Source: Candidatus Latescibacterota bacterium (lineage in GTDB: Bacteria > Latescibacterota > UBA2968 > GCA-2709665). Taken from it: DNA of 5,204 nt. Position 1 is the first letter of the stretch; each line of letters begins with the position of its first letter. The stretch lies in NCBI GenBank assembly GCA_012271065.1, contig JAAXHE010000181.1, forward strand, positions 26,328 to 31,531, given 5' to 3'. The notes beneath the pieces are model-generated. The model had not been told where the DNA came from. It saw only the letters and a program-made list of their open reading frames with translations, and made no database searches. Of this stretch, positions 1 through 5,204 are shown piece after piece. Made by a program: the position numbers and the translations under genes.

Positions 1-140
1 TGCTCCAGCAGTATCGCGGTCACGCAAACGAGAATCGTGAAGACCAGTGCGAAGATGGAGGTCCAGGCATGCCAACGGCGAACCCCTTTCTTGTAGCGTC
101 CCTTCACTTGCCGGCGGCCCCTGTCCGTGCTCTCGTTCAT
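1..140 (-). CDS. PepSY-associated transmembrane protein, N-terminal fragment (cut by window edge)
   Basis: Only the first 46 codons lie inside the window; the gene continues past position 1. The start is the ATG at 140, preceded by a good ribosome binding site (GAGGAG, 150-155). The visible protein has a basic N-terminus (about residues 6-22, rich in R and K), then the pattern RRWHAW at 21-26, running into one hydrophobic helix of about 20 residues ending in ILLE plus a probable H. A basic stretch, then W-H-x-W, then a hydrophobic helix ending in LLxH is typical of the first membrane segment of PepSY-associated TM proteins. These inner-membrane proteins are often encoded beside TonB-dependent siderophore receptors and some act in ferric-siderophore reduction. 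The gene starts 26 bases after the receptor stop, so the two are very likely co-transcribed. The family call rests on this short motif and the context; the PepSY domains themselves are not visible. Confidence 0.72.
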   Translation of the reverse strand, partial: MNESTDRGRRQVKGRYKKGVRRWHAWTSIFALVFTILVCVTAILLE

Positions 141-149
141 CGATCTTGT

Positions 150-155
150 CTCCTC
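150..155 (-). promoter_or_regulatory. Ribosome binding site of the PepSY-type gene
   Basis: GAGGAG on the minus strand, 9 bases before the ATG at 140. It lies in the 26-base gap after the receptor stop codon and supports translation of a downstream cistron in the same transcript. Confidence 0.7.
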
Positions 156-166
156 AATGGACGCAT

Positions 167-1351
167 TCACAGGCTATAGCCGAGTGACAGCAGATAGTTC
201 CTGGGCGTTCCCGGCATGATCCGGTCGCGGCGCCAGGCGTTCTGGTAGTACCCCACGTCGGTGAGATTTTTGACGCTCAGATCCACTCTCAGGGTCTGCA
301 GCCGGTAGGTGACGGTGGCATCGACCCGCACGTAGTCGTCGAGGATGAAGTCATTGTCCAGATTGCCCTGGCGCTCTCCCGTATAGATCACGCCCAGTCC
401 CACATCAAGGCCATTGTTGTAGAGCGGGTCTCCGTAAAAGCGATCGATGGGTACCGACGCAGGCTGATCGAGGATCGCAACGATGCCGGCATCGGCCGTT
501 CTCTCGTCGCGCAACAACTCAAAATTCAGTTCCAGCGCTGTCGATTGAGACCAACCCCAGTAGACGGAAGGGTTGACGTACCAGCGATCCTGCTCAACGA
601 AATCGCGAAAACTCTCCGTTGTCAATTGAGAGCCGTACAGCCTGTAGAGTACCCTGCCCTCGCGGTCGAGCGGACCGGACGCCGAAAATCGGGGGCTCAT
701 GTGGCCGTAGCTGCCCGCGCTCAGGTACAACTGGCGCGTGGAGATTGTAGACGGCTGGGGGGTAATGGTGTTAATAATCCCTCCCGGCTCAATCGCGCCA
801 TAGAGGATGGAGGCCGGGCCTTTGAGCACCTCCACCCGTTCGAGATTGCCCGGCTCAGCAGCAAACCGATTGTAGTACGGCACTCCATTGTGGTAGTAGT
901 TGCGCCTGGGATCCAACCGGAAGCCGCGAATGACGAAATCTTCGGAGACTGCCGAATTCGTACCGCGACTGAAAACGCCGCTCACATTTTTGAGGCCGTC
1001 CCAAAGGGTGGTGGCCTGCTGATCTTCGAGTACCTGTCTCTTGATGGTCAGAACGGATTGCGGTGTGTCTTCCAGCGGAATGGGAATCCCAAGAGCCGTG
1101 CCGCTGTGCGTGGAGGAATAGCCCGTATCGGGTTCGGCGGAGACGACCAACTCAGGCAGGGCATACACCCTCGTTTCCTGCGAGGAATAGCCCGTGTCAG
1201 GTTCGGCGGAGACGACCGCGCCAGTCTTGACTGCTTCTTGCTCGGCCCAGCCGGGACTGCACAAGGCGCTGAGGATCACGGCCGCGGAAAGGGGAATGGC
1301 TCGGACCCTTGAGACGTTCAGCAGCAACGAAATCTTCCGGAACTTTTGCAT
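167..1351 (-). CDS. TonB-dependent siderophore-type receptor with shortened beta-barrel
   Basis: Outer-membrane receptor predicted to import a ferric siderophore or similar ligand using TonB energy. The start is the ATG at 1351 with an AGGAGG-type ribosome binding site; an in-frame start at 1411 lies inside the operator and is not credible. Of 394 residues, 1-36 look like a signal peptide (likely cut after SPGWA), and 46-57 and 69-80 are a repeated TonB-box segment (VVSAEPDTGYSS). The plug spans about 93-200, with EDTPQSV (94-100), IRGF (141-144) and ERVEVLKGPASILYG (171-185) ending in GGIINTITPQP. About five barrel strands follow, up to DRFYGDP near 302-308. The sequence then passes at about 313/314 to what looks like the last four or five strands (GLDVGLGVIYTGERQGN, the KNLTD-x-x-YY motif, and the C-terminal strand GYSL). 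Family members are usually 650-800 residues with 22 strands, so roughly 300 residues of mid-barrel seem absent without a frameshift. The final residue is Leu rather than the usual Phe or Trp. It could be a non-functional remnant, an assembly collapse, or a reduced receptor. Confidence 0.88.
   Translation of the reverse strand: MQKFRKISLLLNVSRVRAIPLSAAVILSALCSPGWAEQEAVKTGAVVSAEPDTGYSSQETRVYALPELVVSAEPDTGYSSTHSGTALGIPIPLEDTPQSVLTIKRQVLEDQQATTLWDGLKNVSGVFSRGTNSAVSEDFVIRGFRLDPRRNYYHNGVPYYNRFAAEPGNLERVEVLKGPASILYGAIEPGGIINTITPQPSTISTRQLYLSAGSYGHMSPRFSASGPLDREGRVLYRLYGSQLTTESFRDFVEQDRWYVNPSVYWGWSQSTALELNFELLRDERTADAGIVAILDQPASVPIDRFYGDPLYNNGLDVGLGVIYTGERQGNLDNDFILDDYVRVDATVTYRLQTLRVDLSVKNLTDVGYYQNAWRRDRIMPGTPRNYLLSLGYSL
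1112..1147 (-). repeat. Direct repeat copy 2, TonB-box region of the receptor
   Basis: This 36-base segment encodes VVSAEPDTGYSS (receptor residues 69-80). It differs at only two positions from the copy at 1181-1216, and the copies are offset by 69 bases (23 codons), so the frame is kept. Preceded by ALPEL, this copy has the more convincing TonB-box context (PELVVSA). Confidence 0.9.
1181..1216 (-). repeat. Direct repeat copy 1, TonB-box region of the receptor
   Basis: This is the upstream copy in the direction of translation, encoding the identical 12 residues VVSAEPDTGYSS (residues 46-57), about ten residues after the predicted signal-peptide cleavage site. Nucleotide identity to the other copy is 34 of 36, which suggests a recent duplication of the unit between them. 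Confidence 0.9.
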
Positions 1352-1354
1352 TTC

Positions 1355-1361
1355 TCCTCCT
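1355..1361 (-). promoter_or_regulatory. Ribosome binding site deciding the receptor start
   Basis: The minus strand reads ACAGGAGGAGAA directly before the ATG at 1351. This strong purine-rich site, together with the signal peptide that begins there (MQKFRK), fixes the start against the longer in-frame alternative at 1411. Confidence 0.8.
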
Positions 1362-1387
1362 GTAGTGTGCGCAAATGCGCGTGATCT

Positions 1388-1393
1388 ATGATA
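1388..1393 (-). promoter_or_regulatory. Candidate -10 element of the receptor promoter
   Basis: The minus strand has TATCAT, five of six matches to TATAAT, inside the Fur-type inverted repeat. It would give a leader of about 30 bases before the ribosome binding site. No good -35 hexamer sits at 16-18 bases (TTATTG is at 15), so the call is tentative. The overlap with the operator would explain repression by steric exclusion. Confidence 0.35.
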
Positions 1394-1410
1394 ATGCGTG
1401 CTCATTATCA
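1389..1410. promoter_or_regulatory. Fur-type operator upstream of the TonB receptor
   Basis: A perfect inverted repeat, TGATAATG (1389-1396), six bases, CATTATCA (1403-1410). The arms contain the TGATAAT/ATTATCA half-sites of Fur boxes, but the outer GATAAT and ATTATC hexamers are one base further apart than in the classical 19-bp consensus. It lies 38 bases before the receptor ATG, where a repressor would block transcription. A near copy lies upstream of the Fur-family gene (2105-2130). Confidence 0.75.
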
Positions 1411-1499
1411 ATAAGTAGCCGAGGGAAGCTGCCTGCGGTCACCCCCTCAACGGTTCCCTTCACCGTGACTTCACCCCTGCCACACTGTTTAAGCGGGTT

Positions 1500-1880
1500 T
1501 CAATTCCCCGCGCTGCAATCGCGGCATTGTCCGTAGAGCGTGATCTCGTGCTCTTCGAGCTCGAAGCCCGGCGGCGCAAGGTTCGCGATACCCTCCGGGC
1601 ACCCGGGGATGTCGAACGCTTCGTCGCAATCACGACAGAGAAAATGGTGATGATGGCCCCGGTCGGTCGGCTCGTAGCGCACATCATTGACGCCCATTTC
1701 CACGGCACGCACTTCACCGGAGTCTTGCAGGCGCCTGAGTTGCCGATAAACCGTTGCAATGCCCAGCGTCGGCACGATGGGGGACGCCAGGTCGAGGATT
1801 CCCATGGGGCGAAGTGGACCGGGGGCGTCGCGAATAACCCTCACGATGGCGCTGCGTTGGTTGGTGAGTCTGTTGCTCAT
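1500..1880 (-). CDS. Fur-family metal-dependent transcriptional regulator
   Basis: Cytoplasmic DNA-binding repressor of the Fur/Zur/PerR family, here most likely sensing iron. The start is the ATG at 1880, with AAGGAGG seven bases upstream; the longer frame starting at 1946 has no such site. The protein has 126 residues, a little short for the family because the N-terminal extension is brief. LTNQRSAIV (5-13) matches the first helix and TLGIATVYRQLRRLQDSG (38-55) is the winged-helix recognition region. The dimerisation and metal domain shows RYEP (68-71), HHHHFLC (76-82), CRDC (82-85), EEHEITLYGQC (109-119) and CRDC (119-122). The two CxxC pairs would bind the structural zinc, and the His cluster with E110/H111 the regulatory metal. 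No key residue appears to be missing. The receptor downstream and the TGATAAT-type operators before both genes favour Fur over Zur or PerR; sequence alone does not settle the metal. Confidence 0.93.
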   Translation of the reverse strand: MSNRLTNQRSAIVRVIRDAPGPLRPMGILDLASPIVPTLGIATVYRQLRRLQDSGEVRAVEMGVNDVRYEPTDRGHHHHFLCRDCDEAFDIPGCPEGIANLAPPGFELEEHEITLYGQCRDCSAGN

Positions 1881-1887
1881 GTGTATG

Positions 1888-1894
1888 CCTCCTT
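1888..1894 (-). promoter_or_regulatory. Ribosome binding site of the Fur-family gene
   Basis: AAGGAGG on the minus strand, seven bases before the ATG at 1880. It is near-ideal and decides the start in favour of MSNRLTNQ over the longer reading frame. Confidence 0.85.
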
Positions 1895-2080
1895 TGGCCG
1901 CTTGATGCCGGATCGGCTCGACGGTCTTCAATCGCCTGGCTCTCAAAGCGCCCTCGTCTGTAGCCGGATTCCGATCTTTGGCTAGATGCGTTAATCAGCA
2001 TTCTCCAATTCCCAGGGTGATCCTCAGTGGCGTTCGATGAGCACGCCCAACCGCCCGCAGTTGCCGCGAATTGACGGTGA

Positions 2081-2105
2081 TTCAAGGGAGAGCACAACCC
2101 TTGAA
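2081..2105. repeat. Perfect 8-bp inverted repeat in the regulator's leader
   Basis: TTCAAGGG (2081-2088), nine bases, CCCTTGAA (2098-2105). It abuts the Fur-type operator. As RNA it could form a hairpin just after the start of the fur transcript. No U-run follows on the minus strand, so it is not a standard intrinsic terminator. It could be a second operator or a leader hairpin. Confidence 0.6.
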
Positions 2106-2130
2106 ATGATATTGATAACTCATTATCATT
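2105..2130. promoter_or_regulatory. Fur-type operator upstream of the Fur-family gene
   Basis: An inverted repeat, AATGATATTG (2105-2114), six bases, CATTATCATT (2121-2130), with nine of ten arm positions pairing. The core TGATATTG-N6-CATTATCA has the same geometry as the site at 1389-1410, and CTCATTATCA is identical in both. Against the 19-bp Fur consensus it fits well if one extra base is allowed in the centre. It sits immediately downstream of the predicted transcription start, consistent with autoregulation. Confidence 0.72.
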
Positions 2131-2144
2131 AGTTGGCAAGCAGG

Positions 2145-2173
2145 AATGTAAGGGATACGATCTGGGAAGTCAA
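2145..2173 (-). promoter_or_regulatory. Predicted sigma70-type promoter of the Fur-family gene
   Basis: On the minus strand, a -35 of TTGACT (2168-2173, five of six to TTGACA) is followed after exactly 17 bases by a -10 of TACATT (2145-2150, four of six to TATAAT). Transcription would start near 2137, directly before the Fur-type operator. The placement next to an operator makes it more believable than the hexamers alone. Confidence 0.5.
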
Positions 2174-2214
2174 GTGGTAAATATCGATTTCAATTCGCAT
2201 CGGGTGTTTGTATT

Positions 2215-4215
2215 TCAATAATTATGAAACCCGTGTCCCTGGCCGGGAAACCAGATCAGGTCGACAACCTGCGCGATGCCGATGCCAACGCAATACCCGA
2301 TGACGGTCCCGTAGAAAAACGGCTTGGCCTTCTCGTACATCCGCGGCCCGCCGTAGTGCACGATCAGCAGCTTGGCCGCCCATACGAGCATGATGCTCAG
2401 CACATAGTACCGGGGTCCCGTCGTATACTGGAACGCCAGGCCGAGCGGGTGCAGCGGCCACCAAGGAAACCACGTCCGCAGCAGCGCGAGCAGACCCGCC
2501 TCTCCAGCGCCGATAAGCCAGATCCCCAGCTTCTGCGGGTCGAAAACGGTTCGGTCCGTTTCTCCGATGGACGTCGCCAGACCGTTGAATATGCCGTGCG
2601 GCCCCTCCCACAAGGTCCACGACCGCAGAAAGAGTGCGGACTCCGTATAGCAGTAATGGATAATGAAGCCAACGCAGACCAGAAAGCTGACCACGAATCC
2701 GACAAAGACCGTCCCGCCGACCCATCCCCGGCGTGATTTCAGATGGTCCATCGCCTTCAGATGATGGGGAAGCATCTGAATCGTCTGCAGCCGGCCCCCT
2801 CCGAAGAAGACGCTGCTGTTCAGGAGCCCCAATCCAACCAGGTTCCGGGTATCCATCGTGGCCGTGCCCGTAATGGACTTGAGCCACCATCCGCCCTTGC
2901 CGCCCACTGGGACCAGATATCCGAAGCCCGTCGCCGCCATGTACTTCGCCACCGTGAAATACGCAATGAACATCAACGTCATCTGACCCAGGGCGAGGCT
3001 GAACGAGAGGCCCACGGCCATGAAGAATCCACAGACGAAACTCGCGCAGACCAGCAGCCCCGCCACCGCGGTCCGGTAGGAAACCGGACCCTCCCCCTCC
3101 CCGCCGCCTTCCCAGGCCTTCTTCCAGACGTACGCGAGGTGACGCCTGGCCATCCACAGGGACCACACCACCAGGACCGTCATTGCCCCGTGGCTTTCCA
3201 GATTGACGATCTCGTTGCCGGTCGAGGGTTGCCCCGCCATGCCCACGGTGAACCCGGTCCGGTTCATCACGCCCACCTTCACCACCGCCAGCAGGCCCAT
3301 GAACCAGAAACTGAACAGCAGGTCCAGGCGACACAGATAACCCAGACCGATCACGAGCGGTAAAACCCGATAGTAGACGCGGGGAAAGTTGTGGGCCACC
3401 ACCATCCACTTGGTGTTCACCGAGTCGAACAGCGTGACGCGCGGCACCTGGGGGTACCAGAACGTGATGATGTTCCAGCAGATGATGCCGGCCGTCCAGG
3501 CAAAACCCAGCCAGAACAACGGCGACCGGAAGAGCCTCGGAATGGCGCGGCCGGGTCCGATTCCGTCGGTCAGATCAGAGGGAAAACTGACCAGCGGATA
3601 GGTCAGCCGCTCGGCGTCGGCCCACTGTCGATGAAAAATCGTGGTAACGAAAAAAGCCACGCCTACCATGGCGAGGCTGCCTGCCAGCCACCAGCCCACC
3701 GGCGCCAGCCACCCGGACCAGGGGACTGACTCCCCCTTGCGCAACCCGAAATAGAACCGGTCCACGATTTCCGGCACGGGCTCGGGGAACGCCCAGTGCG
3801 GCAGCTCGTCGAGGAACAGGTCGGCCCATCGATTCTCGGGGGTTGCGAAGAAATGCGGCGCGGGCAGCGCGCCCGTCATATACCCCGTCCACCCCACTCC
3901 GGGCATCATCCCCGCGATCCAGGCCATGGCGAAGATAACCATCATCTCCGTGCGGGAAAGCACACTCCCGGGCGCGACCCGGGCGATCACCATGTTGATG
4001 ACCACCCAGATTACAAATACCAGTATCAGCGATACAGGGAAATTGGACTTGACCAGCGACCCGACGTGCAGAACCATCGACCCGGCGATGCCGTAATACG
4101 CCGAGGCGGCAGCCGTCAACAGACCCAGAACCACCGACCGCGCGGTGATACCGCTCCCCGCGGAATCGGGGTCTTCAGAACGGTTCCGGTGATCGTCAAG
4201 ACGCGCCTGAGCCAT
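2215..4215 (-). CDS. DUF6785/DUF6784-type polytopic membrane protein (OPT-like)
   Basis: Integral inner-membrane protein of 666 residues with some 12 or more hydrophobic segments, for example about 26-45, 61-80, 90-109, 173-193, 232-252 and several from 383 on. I start it at the ATG at 4215; the in-frame TTG at 4236 is less likely, and neither has a strong ribosome binding site. Recognisable family signatures are ADAERLTYPLV (199-209), close in character to motifs of oligopeptide-transporter-like proteins, and near the C-terminus WWPLHPLGLAF (585-594) followed by GGPRMYEKAKPFFYG (622-636), a hallmark of DUF6784. A soluble stretch around 120-165 lies between early helices. Length fits the family, which is common in PVC bacteria and has no established substrate that I know of. 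It lies 59 bases after the isomerase/epimerase gene and is probably co-transcribed with it, suggesting uptake or movement of a carbohydrate-related or small organic solute. That role is inference. Confidence 0.82.
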   Translation of the reverse strand: MAQARLDDHRNRSEDPDSAGSGITARSVVLGLLTAAASAYYGIAGSMVLHVGSLVKSNFPVSLILVFVIWVVINMVIARVAPGSVLSRTEMMVIFAMAWIAGMMPGVGWTGYMTGALPAPHFFATPENRWADLFLDELPHWAFPEPVPEIVDRFYFGLRKGESVPWSGWLAPVGWWLAGSLAMVGVAFFVTTIFHRQWADAERLTYPLVSFPSDLTDGIGPGRAIPRLFRSPLFWLGFAWTAGIICWNIITFWYPQVPRVTLFDSVNTKWMVVAHNFPRVYYRVLPLVIGLGYLCRLDLLFSFWFMGLLAVVKVGVMNRTGFTVGMAGQPSTGNEIVNLESHGAMTVLVVWSLWMARRHLAYVWKKAWEGGGEGEGPVSYRTAVAGLLVCASFVCGFFMAVGLSFSLALGQMTLMFIAYFTVAKYMAATGFGYLVPVGGKGGWWLKSITGTATMDTRNLVGLGLLNSSVFFGGGRLQTIQMLPHHLKAMDHLKSRRGWVGGTVFVGFVVSFLVCVGFIIHYCYTESALFLRSWTLWEGPHGIFNGLATSIGETDRTVFDPQKLGIWLIGAGEAGLLALLRTWFPWWPLHPLGLAFQYTTGPRYYVLSIMLVWAAKLLIVHYGGPRMYEKAKPFFYGTVIGYCVGIGIAQVVDLIWFPGQGHGFHNY

Positions 4216-4236
4216 AATTACCGGTACCCCGGCCAA

Positions 4237-4253
4237 ACCGGCGCGCTGCCGGT
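4237..4253. repeat. GC-rich inverted repeat between isomerase and membrane-protein genes
   Basis: ACCGGC (4237-4242), five bases, GCCGGT (4248-4253), within the 59-base intercistronic gap. On the minus-strand transcript it could form a small stable hairpin about 20 bases before the membrane-protein ATG. No U-run follows, so I do not call a terminator. It might influence stability or translation of the downstream cistron. Confidence 0.45.
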
Positions 4254-4274
4254 CGTTCGGTCATCCCGGCCGTC

Positions 4275-5105
4275 TCATCCGCCAGGAACAAACCGCCTCA
4301 GATAATCCACGGCTTTGGGGACCGCCGTGTCCTCCGCCTCCACCGCCTGACCTTCGTAGACCACGGAAACCCAACCATTAAAGTCCACGCTTCTCAAAAT
4401 CTCAAAAATTCTTGGATAGTCCAGCCAGGCCTCCTCGCCGGTCTGAATCCGGTAGATCTTCGCGCGCACGTGTACGGCCAGCGGCGCCGTTTCCGCGATG
4501 CTTCCACAGAAATCCAGCGCGGGGTCCTCCCTGCCGTTCGCGCCGCTGGCGCCGGGCGACCCGACGTACTGACCGGTGTCCAGGATATGGGACAGATAGG
4601 CGTTGTTCACCGTTTCGATGATGCGGCGCACATCCTTTCCCGTTCGCGTCACGCACCCGTGGTTGTGGTTGTGCAGGCCCAGCACCACGCCCTTCTCTTC
4701 GCCATAGGCGGCGACATCCCGCATACACGGCATCATCCGCGCCCACACCTCCTCCTCCGTCGCGCCGCCGCGCACCCACGCCGCGAATATCCGCACCATC
4801 GGGACCCCCATGAAGGCCGCTACGTCCACCCACTCCCTGACCTCGGAAACCGCGCCGGCAAGCTCCGGCTCCGGCCTGCCGAAATCGTTGCTCACCCCGA
4901 TATAGGAGATCGCCAGCCCGCGCTTCAGACACCGCATCCTGATATTCCGCAGGTACGCCGGTTCCTTGGAGGCGAACGCCCCCGTATGGATATCGATGCC
5001 ATCCAGCCTCAACTCATGCGCCCGGTCGATAAACCCCTCCAGGTCCATCTTGCCGTCCGCAAACCGGTCCTTGTAGCTCAGCGACATACAGCCCAGTTTC
5101 ATCAT
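4275..5105 (-). CDS. Sugar phosphate isomerase/epimerase family protein (xylose isomerase-like TIM barrel)
   Basis: Cytoplasmic TIM-barrel enzyme of the AP-endonuclease-2/xylose-isomerase-like superfamily, members of which interconvert ketoses, inosose or related sugars with a divalent metal. The start is the ATG at 5105 (a second ATG follows directly), with GAGGAG nine bases upstream; it gives MMKLGCMSLSY, the usual first strand. The 276 residues match family length. Features in order: DGIDIHTG (35-42, strand 2), VPMVRIFAAW (101-110), GVVLGLHNHNHG (139-150, strand 5), SHILDTGQY (172-180, with metal-ligand-type D176), LAVHVRAKIY (209-218, H212) and WVSVVYEG (245-252, E251). Position 145, often the first metal Glu in this superfamily, is His here within LHNHNHG. 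The substrate cannot be assigned. The next gene encodes a DUF6785-type membrane protein, so the enzyme may act on something that protein moves. Confidence 0.88.
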   Translation of the reverse strand: MMKLGCMSLSYKDRFADGKMDLEGFIDRAHELRLDGIDIHTGAFASKEPAYLRNIRMRCLKRGLAISYIGVSNDFGRPEPELAGAVSEVREWVDVAAFMGVPMVRIFAAWVRGGATEEEVWARMMPCMRDVAAYGEEKGVVLGLHNHNHGCVTRTGKDVRRIIETVNNAYLSHILDTGQYVGSPGASGANGREDPALDFCGSIAETAPLAVHVRAKIYRIQTGEEAWLDYPRIFEILRSVDFNGWVSVVYEGQAVEAEDTAVPKAVDYLRRFVPGG

Positions 5106-5114
5106 CCCGCCGAT

Positions 5115-5120
5115 CTCCTC
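5115..5120 (-). promoter_or_regulatory. Ribosome binding site of the isomerase/epimerase gene
   Basis: GAGGAG on the minus strand, nine bases before the ATG at 5105. It supports that start over the longer frame that begins at 5192. The bases from 5106 to 5204 otherwise contain no gene I can support; the end of an upstream gene may lie there. Confidence 0.65.
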
Positions 5121-5204
5121 GATTAACAGTCCGTTGAGAAAGTCGCTCTGCAGGCGAGGCAGAGCCATTGTGGCCGAAGACAAGGCGCGCAACCGAGTCC
5201 CATC

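Larger units (their letters stand above)
1881..2137 (-). other. Long leader region upstream of the Fur-family gene
   Basis: If transcription starts from the promoter at 2145-2173, this is an untranslated leader of about 257 bases. Its first part holds the operator (2105-2130) and an inverted repeat (2081-2105). From about 2080 to 1895 I recognise no gene, RNA family, terminator or further repeat. Reading frames cross it, but their products resemble nothing known and lack ribosome binding sites. A second, closer promoter cannot be excluded. Confidence 0.4.

Noticed and set aside
1244..1276. Lipoprotein signal (LSALC) in the receptor N-terminus
   Set aside because: The residue before Cys is Leu rather than Gly, Ala or Ser, and the segment continues to a good signal peptidase I site (SPGWA). 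TonB receptors are not normally lipoproteins.
545..1312. Long plus-strand open frame opposite the TonB receptor (255 codons)
   Set aside because: It lies antisense to a receptor with clear plug motifs, its product is Arg/Gly-rich and resembles no family, and it has no convincing ribosome binding site. It reflects GC-rich codon use on the other strand.
1352..1411. N-terminal extension of the receptor frame to 1411
   Set aside because: It would start inside the Fur-type operator and put 20 hydrophilic residues before the signal peptide. The ATG at 1351 has a strong ribosome binding site.
1412..1499. Terminator between the Fur-family gene and the receptor
   Set aside because: Only short, long-looped inverted matches (GTCAC/GTGAC, GGGAA/TTCCC) and no U-run were found, so it is too weak to call.
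1714..2139. Minus-strand open frame overlapping the Fur-family gene and its leader
   Set aside because: It begins with TTG beside the operator, has no ribosome binding site, overlaps the regulator in another frame, and its product has no recognisable features.
2222..3409. Long second minus-strand frame (395 codons) inside the membrane-protein gene
   Set aside because: The product is Gly/Arg-rich without domains, and the overlapping frame encodes a membrane protein with family motifs from end to end.
4237..4253. Intrinsic terminator after the isomerase gene
   Set aside because: The hairpin arms are good, but no U-run follows on the transcribed strand and the next gene is in the same direction, so co-transcription is more likely.
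1..5204. CRISPR array, tRNA, rRNA, insertion sequence or phage genes
   Set aside because: I saw no regularly spaced repeats, tRNA-like folds, rRNA segments, transposase motifs or terminal inverted repeats.

Overview
The window carries five protein-coding genes, all on the minus strand, so transcription runs from high to low coordinates. The DNA is fairly GC-rich. A TonB-dependent outer-membrane receptor shows that the host is Gram-negative. The pairing of a DUF6785/DUF6784-type membrane protein with a TIM-barrel sugar isomerase/epimerase is a style I associate with the PVC group (Planctomycetota, Verrucomicrobiota, Lentisphaerota) or Hydrogenedentota-like bacteria. That placement is inference from gene content and is not proven by any marker in the window.

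Right part (about 5105 down to 2215): a sugar phosphate isomerase/epimerase family protein (4275-5105) is followed 59 bases later by a 666-residue polytopic membrane protein of the DUF6785/DUF6784 type (2215-4215). They probably share a transcript that starts outside the window. The likely theme is carbohydrate or small-solute handling, but neither substrate can be read from the sequence.

Middle (2214 down to 1500): a 334-base intergenic stretch holds a plausible sigma70 promoter, a Fur-type inverted repeat just after the predicted transcription start, a perfect 8-bp inverted repeat, and a long leader. It leads into a 126-residue Fur-family metalloregulator (1500-1880) with a strong ribosome binding site.

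Left part (1499 down to 1): a second Fur-type operator precedes a TonB-dependent siderophore-type receptor (167-1351). Twenty-six bases later comes the start of a PepSY-type inner-membrane protein, cut by the window edge. Regulator, receptor and PepSY protein form a compact iron-uptake module in which the regulator probably controls both itself and the receptor.

The most notable points are these. The receptor has a complete signal peptide and plug, but its barrel appears to have lost about half its strands in frame. Its TonB-box region is duplicated as a near-perfect direct repeat. The two operators share the same 8-6-8 inverted-repeat geometry, one base wider than the classical Fur box.
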